A stretch of DNA of 64,000 nucleotides from Methanosarcina vacuolata Z-761 (GTDB lineage Archaea > Halobacteriota > Methanosarcinia > Methanosarcinales > Methanosarcinaceae): positions 496,001-560,000 of the forward strand of contig NZ_CP009520.1 of NCBI RefSeq assembly GCF_000969905.1, given 5' to 3'. Below, one piece after another: positions 53,591 to 62,571 of the stretch. Under the pieces are notes generated by a model. It saw only the letters and a list, made by a program, of their open reading frames with translations. It searched no databases and had not been told where the DNA came from. The number at the start of each line of letters is the position of its first letter. Position 1 is the stretch's first letter. The position numbers and the translations under genes were made by a program.

Positions 53591-54856
53591 ATGACTGATG
53601 ATCTGAAATCTGTTTATCACTTGTTTAACCCCGATAAGGCGCTTTTTGATGAAGAACTGAAGAAATACTATGTTAAAATTGGGGAAAACGAGACACGGAT
53701 TTCAAAGCTTAAAACACGCCTGGAGCTGGGACTGGAGACCGGAGAACCCATTAAAATTCTGTTCACTGGTCACAGGGGTTCAGGAAAATCAACTGCTTTA
53801 AATCGACTTGTTTCACATTTAAGTGATAAGTTTTTCGTTGTAAACTATAATGTTCTGGACTTGCTGGATCTGAATGATATCAATTATACTGATGTACTTC
53901 TTTCTATTCTCGCACAGCTTATTGAAAGTTCTAAGGTAAATAAAATATTTCTCAGAAGCGATTTAGTTGAGCGAGCGAATAAATGGGGACAGACAATAAC
54001 TGAAAATCTAATTTCCAGTACAAAGGCTGGTCTTGGTTTTGGAGTTGGCTTGCCTGCTCTTATCAATATTTTCACCTGGATGAAAAACGAAACTGAGACC
54101 AGAAAAGAAATTAGAAAAGAAATCGGTCCTCGAGTTTCAGAATTAATCAGCATCATCAATGATATTGTTATTGAAATTGAAGATACAGGAAAGCAAGTGC
54201 TTGTAATTATTGATAATCTGGAAAAGTCTGATCCTGATAAAGCCCTGGATTTATTTGGGAATCATGGTACGCAGCTATCTCAGCCAATATGTAAGATCAT
54301 ATATACCTTTCCAATCTCATTGAAAAGTTCGGACCGATTTACGCAGATCCGTATGAATTTCAGTGACGATATCATGTATCCCAATATCAAAGTCCATGAA
54401 CCAGACGGTAGTGTGAACCGGGAATCAAAAGAGCGTGCGCTCATGAAAGAGATCGTCGCAAAAAGGGTGAATTCTAACCTCTTTGAACCTGAAGCCCTTG
54501 AATATATCATTGATATGAGTGGGGGAGTTCTGAGGGACTATATCAGAATTATTCGAGATTCGGCTGTCACTGCCCTTACGAGAGGAAAAACAGTCATTGA
54601 TAAGGCTGTTGCAGAAGAAGTGGTCAATGATCTCAAGAATACTTTTCAAGCTCAGCTAAGCGATGAAGACTATGACGTTCTTCTTGAAGTTTCCCATTCC
54701 AAAAGTATAAAACGGGATCAGGGTCTTGTAGGCCTGCTTCACAATTTGAGCGTCCTGGAATATACAAACGGGAGAAATTGGTGTGACCTGCATCCTATTG
54801 TCCGTACCATTCTTGAAGAGAAACATTTGCTAGAGCAGGATGCAAGCAGCGATTAA
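53591..54856 (+). CDS. P-loop ATPase, AAA-like, partner of the next TPR gene
   Basis: 422 residues from ATG 53591 (GGGAG 8 nt before). Walker A is TGHRGSGKST (about 57-66) and Walker B is VLVIIDNLEKSD (about 203). A winged-helix-like end (HSKSIKRDQGLVGLLHNLSV...WCDLHPIVRTIL) follows the ATPase. A Gly/Ala stretch, GLGFGVGLPALINIF (about 147-161), may contact membrane. The architecture resembles STAND/AAA_16-type signalling ATPases found next to TPR proteins in cyanobacteria and Chloroflexi. The role is not established; defence or regulation is inferred from this type. Confidence 0.75.
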   Translation: MTDDLKSVYHLFNPDKALFDEELKKYYVKIGENETRISKLKTRLELGLETGEPIKILFTGHRGSGKSTALNRLVSHLSDKFFVVNYNVLDLLDLNDINYTDVLLSILAQLIESSKVNKIFLRSDLVERANKWGQTITENLISSTKAGLGFGVGLPALINIFTWMKNETETRKEIRKEIGPRVSELISIINDIVIEIEDTGKQVLVIIDNLEKSDPDKALDLFGNHGTQLSQPICKIIYTFPISLKSSDRFTQIRMNFSDDIMYPNIKVHEPDGSVNRESKERALMKEIVAKRVNSNLFEPEALEYIIDMSGGVLRDYIRIIRDSAVTALTRGKTVIDKAVAEEVVNDLKNTFQAQLSDEDYDVLLEVSHSKSIKRDQGLVGLLHNLSVLEYTNGRNWCDLHPIVRTILEEKHLLEQDASSD

Positions 54857-54985
54857 TACTATTTTTGTTAATTTATACTTTGATGAAGAAAGTAATTGGA
54901 TTTTGTATTATCCAAATTTTTTATCCAAATTTGCATTACCAGAAATAAATGAAACCAATCTTATAGGCCTTCAAGAGGTGTGAAC

Positions 54986-56509
54986 GTGGAGCTTGAACCT
55001 GAACATCTTTACAAACTGGATAAACTGGTCACTCTCCTAAGTATCTCAGAAGACCTTACAATTGTATTTGTGCGCTGCAACGAACCAGTTCTCTGCAATG
55101 CGCTCTATACGGAAACTGTTAGAAGGCTGGAAGGCGAACTTTTTATTTATGATATCAACATGAGTGAGTCTTATCCTGATCTATTGAAGTTACTAAATGA
55201 GGCGAAAGCATCGGAATTATATACTCAAAACATAAAAGAAAATAAAAAAGTAGCATTCTTCGTTTTTGGATTGGATAAAGCAATAGAGAAAAAGACCATT
55301 GAGGGAAAATCTGAAGCGCTTCTTCTTTTGAATATGATGCGGGAGCGCTTTCTGGCCATTGAAAATCCTGTAATTATCTGGATTAACAGTACTTCTCTTT
55401 CAAAAATCCTCAAAGAAGCGCCGGATTTTTTTTCCTGGCGTACCACTGTCCTTGAATTTGACATGAAAAAAGAAGAAGTTGTAAGAGCAGCTATTGATTT
55501 TGGTGACACGGAGCTTGAATCCTTAAGCAAAAAGGAACTTGAAGACAGGTGGGAGTATTACTCTCGCCTATTGAAGGAATATCACGAAAAAGGAACAATT
55601 GATTCTCAAAAGTTTGCTTACTGGAATTACAAGCTTGGAATGATTAAATTGCTCAGAGGCTATCCTAAAGAAGCGATAACCTATTTTCAAGAATCTCTTA
55701 AAATTTCCCGGCAGATAGGGGATCGTCGTGGAGAATGCTCAGTCCTTGGAAAACTTGGGAATGTCTGTAGTGACGTTGGCGAAGTGAAGAAAGCTATTGA
55801 ATATTATGAGCGTGCTCTTTTTATTTCACATGAAGTCGGTGATCAACACAGTGATGGAGTACTTCTTGGAAACCTTGGTAGTTCCTACCTACATCTCGGT
55901 GAAGTTACTAAAGCTATTGAATATTATGAGCAGGCTCTTCTAATTTCTCGAAAAATTGGAGATCGGCGTGGAAAAGGAATAAATCTTGGCAACCTAGGTA
56001 ATTCTTATTATTATCTTGGTGAAGTTACTAAAGCTATCGAATATTATGAGCAGGCTCTTGTAGTTTCTCGAGAAATTGGTGATCGACGCAATGAGGGTGG
56101 GCTCCTTAGCAACCTTGGTAGTTCCTACTTCCATCTAGGTGAAGTTACTAAAGCTATCAAATATTATGAGCAGGCTCTTTTAATTTCTCAAGAAGTTGGT
56201 GATAGGCGCAACGAAGAATCAATTCTTGGTAATCTTGGTAGTTCCTATGGCTCTCTTGGTGAAATAAATAAAGCATTTGGATATTTTGAGCGAGCTCTTT
56301 CAATTTCGCGAGAAGTTGGTGATCGACACGGGGAAGCAAGATGGCTTTGCAATCTTGGCGTTATTTATCTGCAATTTGGTGACCTAAATAAAGCAATTGA
56401 ATTTCTTGAAATGTCTCTTCTAATAGGCAAAGAACTCAGAGATCATAAAATAATTGATTTTTGTGAACACCAATTAAACTCCCTTAAAAAACAAGTAAAT
56501 AAAATTTAA
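54986..56509 (+). CDS. TPR-repeat protein with degenerate NTPase-like N-terminal domain
   Basis: About 507 residues. The start is GTG 54986, 5-6 nt after AGAGGT; GTG 54980 overlaps it. Residues 1-190 look like a P-loop fold without Walker A and end in APDFFSWRTTVLEFD, a phrase I recall in TPR proteins paired with ATPases. Seven or more 40-residue TPR repeats follow (about 215-500), each with YLGEVTKAIEYYEQALLISR-like helices and the kinesin-light-chain spacing. Repeats 3 to 6 are nearly identical, showing recent expansion. It follows the ATPase gene by 130 bp and likely acts as its sensor or scaffold. Confidence 0.8.
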   Translation: MELEPEHLYKLDKLVTLLSISEDLTIVFVRCNEPVLCNALYTETVRRLEGELFIYDINMSESYPDLLKLLNEAKASELYTQNIKENKKVAFFVFGLDKAIEKKTIEGKSEALLLLNMMRERFLAIENPVIIWINSTSLSKILKEAPDFFSWRTTVLEFDMKKEEVVRAAIDFGDTELESLSKKELEDRWEYYSRLLKEYHEKGTIDSQKFAYWNYKLGMIKLLRGYPKEAITYFQESLKISRQIGDRRGECSVLGKLGNVCSDVGEVKKAIEYYERALFISHEVGDQHSDGVLLGNLGSSYLHLGEVTKAIEYYEQALLISRKIGDRRGKGINLGNLGNSYYYLGEVTKAIEYYEQALVVSREIGDRRNEGGLLSNLGSSYFHLGEVTKAIKYYEQALLISQEVGDRRNEESILGNLGSSYGSLGEINKAFGYFERALSISREVGDRHGEARWLCNLGVIYLQFGDLNKAIEFLEMSLLIGKELRDHKIIDFCEHQLNSLKKQVNKI

Positions 56510-56627
56510 TTTCTTTTCCAAAATTCTTCACTCTTTATCAAGTTTTTAACTTGTGTTTTTCTTTATATATGTTCTGATTTTTTCAAAAACACAACAAAAG
56601 ATATATGTCTATCTAAAAACCTAAACC

Positions 56628-59438
56628 ATGCCTATGGATTTCCAGATCTTGGATGCAGACTATGAAGTCGTTAATGACAGCAGCCCCGTAATCCGTCTCT
56701 TTGGCAGGGGAGCGGACGGGAAGAGCGTTTGCTGTTTTGTTCCCGATTTTGAACCTTATTTTTATCTCAAGGCGTCTGGAGACCTTAATACCGCAGCCAG
56801 GCTTATCGAAGATACTTTCACGCAAGTTAAAAAAGTAGAAATTGTAGAAAAATTCGAGCCTATTGGGTATCAGAAAACAAAAACAAAGATGCTCAGGGTT
56901 ACTACCCACCTGCCCAGAGAGGTTCCCGAGATCAGGGACGATATTCTGAAGCTCCAGGAAGTGCTGAAGGCTGAAGGCAAATGGGAAGTCTATGAGACTG
57001 ATATTCTCTTCAGAAATCGTTTTTTAATTGACAGAGATCTCGGAGGTATGGTCTGGGTATCCACAGAAGGAGAAGCCGTTGACCCTGCAAAATATATCCG
57101 TACAAATGGTTCAGGCAGTTCTCGCTGTGATAAGTTTACATGCGATGCTTCACTCCTTGCGTCCGGGTTCAATAAAGTTGAAAATCTTACTCTAGCCCCA
57201 CTGAAGTATCTGGCTTTTGATATTGAATGTCTGCCTCTTGATGGAGGAATGCCTTCTCCTGAGGTTTCGCCTATAATCATGATCAGCTTTTCTTTCGAGC
57301 CTGAGTATAAAGGACATAAAACCCTTGTGCTTCTGGCAAAATCTGTGAAGGATCTGAATTCCGATGTTTGGTCTTACACGGACGAGACTGAAATGCTAAA
57401 TCAGTTTTTCGAGATCTTCTGTGAGTACGACCCTGACATTGTAATTGGATATAATCACCAGGATTTCGATATTCCTTACATAACGGATAGAGTAAAAACT
57501 CTGGTTTCAGAAGGAAAATTAATAAACCCTGTTGTCGGCCGGGATGGCAGCAAAATAGGTTACAGAAAATTCGGGCTTATTACCCGCACCGAAATGAAAG
57601 GCCGGGTGGTTGTGGATGCACTTCCTCTGGTAAGAAGGGCTTTCAGTCTGAAGCAGTACACCCTGCGAGCGGTTTCAAAGGAACTTCTGAGCCGTGAAAA
57701 GCTGGATGTTCCCCCTCTTGAAATGGAAGAGTACTGGCTCGATACAGGGGAAAAATTCCAAAAATTCATTGACTACTCACGCAGGGATGCAGAGCTTGCC
57801 CTGGAACTTATCCTTAATTTGAAACTCCTTGACAAATATGTCGCCCTTGCCCAGGTAAGCGGAAGTCTGCTTCAGGAAGTTGTTGATGGAGGCCAGACTT
57901 CAATGGTTGAAACGCTTCTTCTCAAAGAATTCGGGCTCCGCGACAGAGTTCTCCTTCCAAAGCCTGATGACGGAGTTTCGGCTGAGAGATATGAAATGAG
58001 TTCCGATCTCAAGGGCGGTGAAGTCCTGGAGCCTAAGAAGGGCCTTCTGGAAAATGTGCTTATTCTTGACTACAAGTCTCTTTACCCAACTATAATGATG
58101 GCACATAACCTGTGCTATACTACAGTAGTTACGGGTGACAGGTCAGATGGTGTGACCATTAGACCTCCGTCGGGAGGAGAGTTTGTGCCTTCCGAGGTTT
58201 ACAAGGGAATCGTGCCTTCTATCCTTGAAGATTTGCTTAACAAGAGGACACAGACAAAGAAAAGGATGAGAGGGGCCTCTAATGAAAATGAGTATAGAGT
58301 ACTCGATGCTACTCAACTCGCTTTGAAAATCCTGTTAAACAGCTTTTATGGTTATTCCGGGTATGCCCGGGCAAGGCTTTACAGCCTGACTCTTGCAAAC
58401 GCCGTAACCAGCTTTGGAAGAAACAATATCCTCAATACGCGGGAAATTATTAACAGCACTATAGGAAAAATAATTCTCAGAAATAAAACAGCTCTACTCC
58501 TTGATGAAGCAGGAGAACTCTCTCCCCAGGATAGGGTAGTTGAACTGTCGGTTGCCTACGGAGATACTGACAGTGTCTTTGTCCACTGTAAATCCAGAGG
58601 AGATCTTTCTCTTGAAGAGGTCAGCCTTATAGGTAACAGGCTTGCAAATATCGTTTCTGCATCCTTGCCCGACCCGATGGAACTTGAATTTGAGTCGATT
58701 GCGAAGCGTGCCCTTCTTATCGCAAAGAAACGCTATGCTCTCTGGTTTTTTGAGCCAAAAAATTCAGGTTGGGAAGACAAGATTAAGGTCAAAGGCATGG
58801 AAACCGTCCGAAGAGACTGGTGTGAATTAACCTCGATAACTCTCAACAGGGTGCTTGAGCTTGTGCTTATAAAAGGTGATGTTGATCAGGCTGTAGAACA
58901 TGTCCGCCAGATAGTCAGCAAGGTGAGGAATCTCGATCCGGCAAAAGACTCGGATATTATCGAAAGCCTTGTTCTCACACGCACCCTTACAAGGAAAATT
59001 GAGAGTTATAAAAACAAGCAGCCTCACCTTACGGTTGCTGAAAATCTGAAAAAAAGGACTGGGGTCGTACCTTCTATAGGAACAAGAATACCTTTTGTCA
59101 TTACCGCAGGAAAAGGACTCTTTGTTGATCGGGCTGAAGATCCGGATTATGTAAGAGAGAAAAACATCCCGATAGATGTCGATTACTATATTAAGAAGCA
59201 GATACTCCCTCCGGTGGAACGTATTCTTGAGGTTTTCGGGGTTAAGATGTCTTCACTTGACTTTGATTCCAAACAAAAAGGACTATTTGATTTTGAAGCT
59301 AAGAAGCCTGAAGTAAAAAAACAGGAAAAAGAAAAGGTTTCTTCTCAACGGAAAAGCAAAGGAATAACACAGGAAGAGAAAGTCCAGTGCCCGGAGAACG
59401 GGCGTGCGGAGCAGCGTTCCTTATTCGATTGGACTTAA
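56628..59438 (+). CDS. polB: DNA polymerase B (archaeal family B, replicative type)
   Basis: 936 residues. The exonuclease domain has FDIECLPLDG (Exo I), GYNHQDFDIPY (Exo II) and YSRRDAELAL (Exo III). The polymerase motifs are DYKSLYPTIM (A), LLNSFYGYSGYARAR (B) and YGDTDSVFV (C). The tail has two PCNA-binding-like boxes, QKGLFDF (about 882-888) and the terminal QRSLFDWT. It replicates or repairs chromosomal DNA with PCNA. The start ATG 56628 has no strong ribosome-binding site; MPMDF gives two Met options. It stands alone. Confidence 0.97.
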   Translation: MPMDFQILDADYEVVNDSSPVIRLFGRGADGKSVCCFVPDFEPYFYLKASGDLNTAARLIEDTFTQVKKVEIVEKFEPIGYQKTKTKMLRVTTHLPREVPEIRDDILKLQEVLKAEGKWEVYETDILFRNRFLIDRDLGGMVWVSTEGEAVDPAKYIRTNGSGSSRCDKFTCDASLLASGFNKVENLTLAPLKYLAFDIECLPLDGGMPSPEVSPIIMISFSFEPEYKGHKTLVLLAKSVKDLNSDVWSYTDETEMLNQFFEIFCEYDPDIVIGYNHQDFDIPYITDRVKTLVSEGKLINPVVGRDGSKIGYRKFGLITRTEMKGRVVVDALPLVRRAFSLKQYTLRAVSKELLSREKLDVPPLEMEEYWLDTGEKFQKFIDYSRRDAELALELILNLKLLDKYVALAQVSGSLLQEVVDGGQTSMVETLLLKEFGLRDRVLLPKPDDGVSAERYEMSSDLKGGEVLEPKKGLLENVLILDYKSLYPTIMMAHNLCYTTVVTGDRSDGVTIRPPSGGEFVPSEVYKGIVPSILEDLLNKRTQTKKRMRGASNENEYRVLDATQLALKILLNSFYGYSGYARARLYSLTLANAVTSFGRNNILNTREIINSTIGKIILRNKTALLLDEAGELSPQDRVVELSVAYGDTDSVFVHCKSRGDLSLEEVSLIGNRLANIVSASLPDPMELEFESIAKRALLIAKKRYALWFFEPKNSGWEDKIKVKGMETVRRDWCELTSITLNRVLELVLIKGDVDQAVEHVRQIVSKVRNLDPAKDSDIIESLVLTRTLTRKIESYKNKQPHLTVAENLKKRTGVVPSIGTRIPFVITAGKGLFVDRAEDPDYVREKNIPIDVDYYIKKQILPPVERILEVFGVKMSSLDFDSKQKGLFDFEAKKPEVKKQEKEKVSSQRKSKGITQEEKVQCPENGRAEQRSLFDWT

Positions 59439-59530
59439 ATTAAAACAGGAACATCCTGTACTCGTTTTTGCATGATGGATTCCATTGCTTCGGGCTCTTA
59501 TACCTTTGCATTCTGTCGAGAAAACACAGC

Positions 59531-59759
59531 TTACATGATTTCAACATTATTTTTTGCCGGACCAATTCTGATGTATTCGACCGAAATCCCCCTAACTCTT
59601 AAATCCTTTTTATAACCTTTTACATTCTTGGGCAAGTCCTCAAAATTATCTACTTCGGTGGTTGTGCATCCCCATCCAGGTAATGTTTAATATTCTGCTT
59701 CAACCTGATCCAATATTTTTGTTTCCGGAAAAACCGATAATGTCTGATCGTTGTAACGG
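59531..59759 (-). pseudogene. C-terminal fragment of adenylosuccinate synthetase, with internal stop
   Basis: Minus-strand translation gives VFPETKILDQVEAEY, then a stop (TAA at 59689-59687), then TLPGWGCTTTEVDNFEDLP, KNVKGYKKDL and IRIGPAKNNVEIM ending at TAA 59533-59531. The order FP...Y-x-TLPGW...LP-N-...Y...GP is that of the PurA C-terminus. The N-terminal ~350 residues are absent. It is clearly a relic; a full copy must lie elsewhere if the cell makes AMP. Confidence 0.7.
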
Positions 59760-59989
59760 TGGGAGCGTCGCAAAAGTCCAAAATTAACTAAAATTCAGAG
59801 TAATTCTCCAAAAAGGATAGCAAGAAAAATGTTATTTTATTCATAAAATCAAAAATCTTGACCATGCTTTTGTTAGCAGGCATTTTGACTTTTTTGCATA
59901 AGAAATTCTTGAATAACAATGGAAATATCAGGAAAGAAAGTCTATAAAACCTGAATCTCTAAATCAGAAACTTCTTAATCATAATAAAG

Positions 59990-60030
59990 TGGGCCCGCTG
60001 AGATTCAAACTCAGGATCTCTCCCGTATGA
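59990..60030 (-). pseudogene. tRNA 3'-half remnant (possible attachment site)
   Basis: On the minus strand, CTGAG TTTGAAT CTCAG is a perfect T-arm, followed by CGGGCCC A, the acceptor 3' strand and discriminator of a tRNA whose 5' end would be GGGCCCG. Upstream there is no matching 5' acceptor or D-arm, and the anticodon loop region is too long, so only the 3' half is intact. Such fragments are left by elements that integrate into tRNA genes. Confidence 0.6.
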
Positions 60031-60132
60031 AGACTGGGGAATGCGCGACACATGAACCGTGTTTGACGAGCCAAAATACAATAGACCTTTCTTTCTCATT
60101 GAACAAGGACTCAAATAAACAGAATACTGATA

Positions 60133-60262
60133 GAGCTCATCCCAAAACCAATTTTATTCTCAAATCAGTAAGATTTCAGAACTAATTTCCATTATTAGAA
60201 ACCCGATTGATTATTCATAATACGAGATCCAGAGAAGCAATTTTGAGTTTTGGGATGAGCTC
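60133..60262. mobile_element. MITE family C (TIR GAGCTCATCCCAAAAC)
   Basis: 130 bp with perfect 16-bp terminal inverted repeats, GAGCTCATCCCAAAAC and GTTTTGGGATGAGCTC, and a non-coding interior. It lies about 100 bp after the end of the helicase gene. Confidence 0.82.
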
Positions 60263-60366
60263 AATATATAAAGAAAAATAATTTTATAATCCCATAATTA
60301 TGTTAAGATCACTAATGAAGACCTTTTAATATATAATTTGATAAAAGAGAGCAGAAAAATGAGAAA

Positions 60367-62571
60367 TTAAGTGAAATTCTCCAATAATTTTTCCTTTTCA
60401 TATTCTAACAAATTTACCTTATAAAATGAGTTTTTAACAATAGTTTCTAGTAGTTGATCTTCCGGAATCTCATTCGGAACTTTAGATTTCAGTTTGTTGA
60501 TTGCAGATGTAGGAACTCCGTATTCAGCAAGAATCGAAAGATGATCAGGTATAAAATCATTTTCTATCTGTGTTGCATAATACAAATAATTCCCAGGATC
60601 TAATGCTTTTTTTTCACAAACATATTTCTGCAACTCATTAATTACATTTAACCACTTTGGTACTTTATAATGAAGCCAATGCCTTTGGATTTGAAACTGA
60701 TTTTGAATTGCAGCGTTTAAAATTTCATTTTTTGTTTTATTCTTATTTGTTGAAGCCAAATAAGTAAATTCAGATTTTATAAGATAATTCATATTTTGAT
60801 GTAGTCCGTAATCATAAGTAACTTTTACCAATTTCTTACTGGTCATTGGACTACCAGACTCACCAGACTTCAACAAAAAGGCCCAAGCTAGAGAAATAGT
60901 AAATCTTAATTGTTCATATGTCGGATACCCTTTCCAGTAAATTAATGAGTAACATTGATTAATATTTTCCATCAAAAAGTCCAGTATTTGCTTTTGTCCT
61001 TTTATTGAAACACCATTTTTTTTGAATAATTCCTTTTCTTCTAACGGAAGATTTTTTAGCTCTTTATATTGATTAGTATTTTTGTATTTAATATCTTTAT
61101 CATTAATTTGGACAAGAATTTCATCAGAAACAGGATTCTGCTCAAAAAAAGGAATATCAATTATTATTTTCTCTTCCGCAATTGGTTTATTGAAATTATA
61201 AATTCTCCCAACATAGTGTTCCATCATTCTACCAGCTCTACCCTTTATATTTGAATAATCAAAAAAATCAATACTTTTTTTATTCCCTTTGTGTGAGTCA
61301 AAGAAAATAACATTTTTAGCACTTGTATTCACACCTTCAATAATTGTAGTTGTACAGAACAAATAATTCAACTTTTTTTCATTGAAGTATTTTATTACTG
61401 TAGCGGTTATATGTTTGGGTAAAGCACCGTCATGTATTCCTATACCATATTTAAGACAATCAATAAAGTCCCACTGCTCGTTTATATTCTCTTTCAGCCA
61501 CTCAATTATGCTAAGTCGCTTTTCAGGAAATATGACTTCTTTTCTCACTAGATATTCTTGGAATTTTTTGGATAAACTTCTTGCCCGATTAGGAGAAGCG
61601 CAATATATTAGACTCTGCTCATCTCGTAACTTTAAAAGCAGTTCAAACAATTCTTTTTCTTTTAATAATCCCTTTTTCCCCCGTTCTCCAAATTTCTCCG
61701 AATAGCAATCAACAGTTACACAATCAACTAGACCATAGTTTGTTTTAAAGAACTTTGCATTGTATTTTTCGGTAAATCCTTCTGAAATACCTTCAATATT
61801 TGGCCCTAATAAGTAAAATCTACTTTTATGTTTATTTACTAACAAATTAAAAGCATTATTTAAGATATCTGAGCGTTCATCATCTCTTCTTGCACTTAAC
61901 TTGTAAAACTCGTCAATAATGAAAAAGTCAATGTTTGGAAGGTTTTGATACTCCATAACTCTTTCTGCAGTTAGTAAAAATAAATTCCTTCCCTCTTCCA
62001 CATATTTCTGAGATGTCCGTATAATAATCCTATAATCTTTTGTGTACTTGAATAATTTTCTTCTTGTTTCATCTAAAAGTGCAAGTGTTGGCTGAATAAC
62101 TACTATGTTTTTGTACCTTTTAGATGCCACAATTTCTTCGATGAGTAGACTTTTTCCAAAACTTGTTGGTGCACTAACTATTACATTTTTGTCACTTCTT
62201 AATAGTTCACTCAATGCTTTTTGTTGTTCATGGAAATATTTATCTAGATCATAACAAAAATGAAACTCTTTTCTTATTTTTTCTCCCGTGTTTTTAATTT
62301 GTAAAATACATTTTTCTTTTTCTAAATAAGGATAAAATCCAGCCGCTTCTACTAAATCAGCCCAAATATCATACGTTGAACTCTCTAATTTTCCGCAGTT
62401 ATCTAGAATATTTATAATTACTTTTCTGCCGTATTGTTGCTCAGATTCATTTCCTCTCAATAATTCGGAGCAATCTTTTGCAAACTGAAAACTTTCCTCT
62501 AATCCTATACTTTCAGAGTTTCTTATCTGATCTATAATCTCGTCAATTAATTTAGGACTGGCTTCACTCAT
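60367..62571 (-). CDS. hamB: HamB-like DEAD/DEAH helicase of a Hachiman-type defence system
   Basis: 734 residues of superfamily 2 helicase. Walker A is SAPTSFGKS (133-141). Motif II is DEFY (220-223) instead of DEAH. Motif Ia is VVIQPTLALLDETR, and motifs V and VI are TTTIIEGVNTSAKNVIFFDS and IKGRAGR. The N-terminal ~100 residues are an extra helical domain. In Hachiman, HamB holds HamA inactive and, on sensing abnormal DNA, releases its nuclease. Its start overlaps the hamA end by 8 bp. The gene is AT-rich compared with polB, suggesting horizontal gain. Confidence 0.85.
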   Translation of the reverse strand: MSEASPKLIDEIIDQIRNSESIGLEESFQFAKDCSELLRGNESEQQYGRKVIINILDNCGKLESSTYDIWADLVEAAGFYPYLEKEKCILQIKNTGEKIRKEFHFCYDLDKYFHEQQKALSELLRSDKNVIVSAPTSFGKSLLIEEIVASKRYKNIVVIQPTLALLDETRRKLFKYTKDYRIIIRTSQKYVEEGRNLFLLTAERVMEYQNLPNIDFFIIDEFYKLSARRDDERSDILNNAFNLLVNKHKSRFYLLGPNIEGISEGFTEKYNAKFFKTNYGLVDCVTVDCYSEKFGERGKKGLLKEKELFELLLKLRDEQSLIYCASPNRARSLSKKFQEYLVRKEVIFPEKRLSIIEWLKENINEQWDFIDCLKYGIGIHDGALPKHITATVIKYFNEKKLNYLFCTTTIIEGVNTSAKNVIFFDSHKGNKKSIDFFDYSNIKGRAGRMMEHYVGRIYNFNKPIAEEKIIIDIPFFEQNPVSDEILVQINDKDIKYKNTNQYKELKNLPLEEKELFKKNGVSIKGQKQILDFLMENINQCYSLIYWKGYPTYEQLRFTISLAWAFLLKSGESGSPMTSKKLVKVTYDYGLHQNMNYLIKSEFTYLASTNKNKTKNEILNAAIQNQFQIQRHWLHYKVPKWLNVINELQKYVCEKKALDPGNYLYYATQIENDFIPDHLSILAEYGVPTSAINKLKSKVPNEIPEDQLLETIVKNSFYKVNLLEYEKEKLLENFT

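Larger units (their letters stand above)
59439..60366. other. Intergenic island junction: purA remnant, tRNA remnant, MITE
   Basis: About 930 bp between polB and the Hachiman-type genes. It is made of gene debris: a purA C-terminal fragment (59531-59759), a tRNA 3' half (59990-60030) and a MITE (60133-60262). The stretch 59770-59985 has nothing recognisable. Confidence 0.6.

Noticed and set aside
59990-60060. Functional tRNA on the minus strand
   Set aside because: The T-arm and acceptor 3' strand are fine, but there is no 5' acceptor strand or D-arm and the anticodon loop would be about 12 nt.
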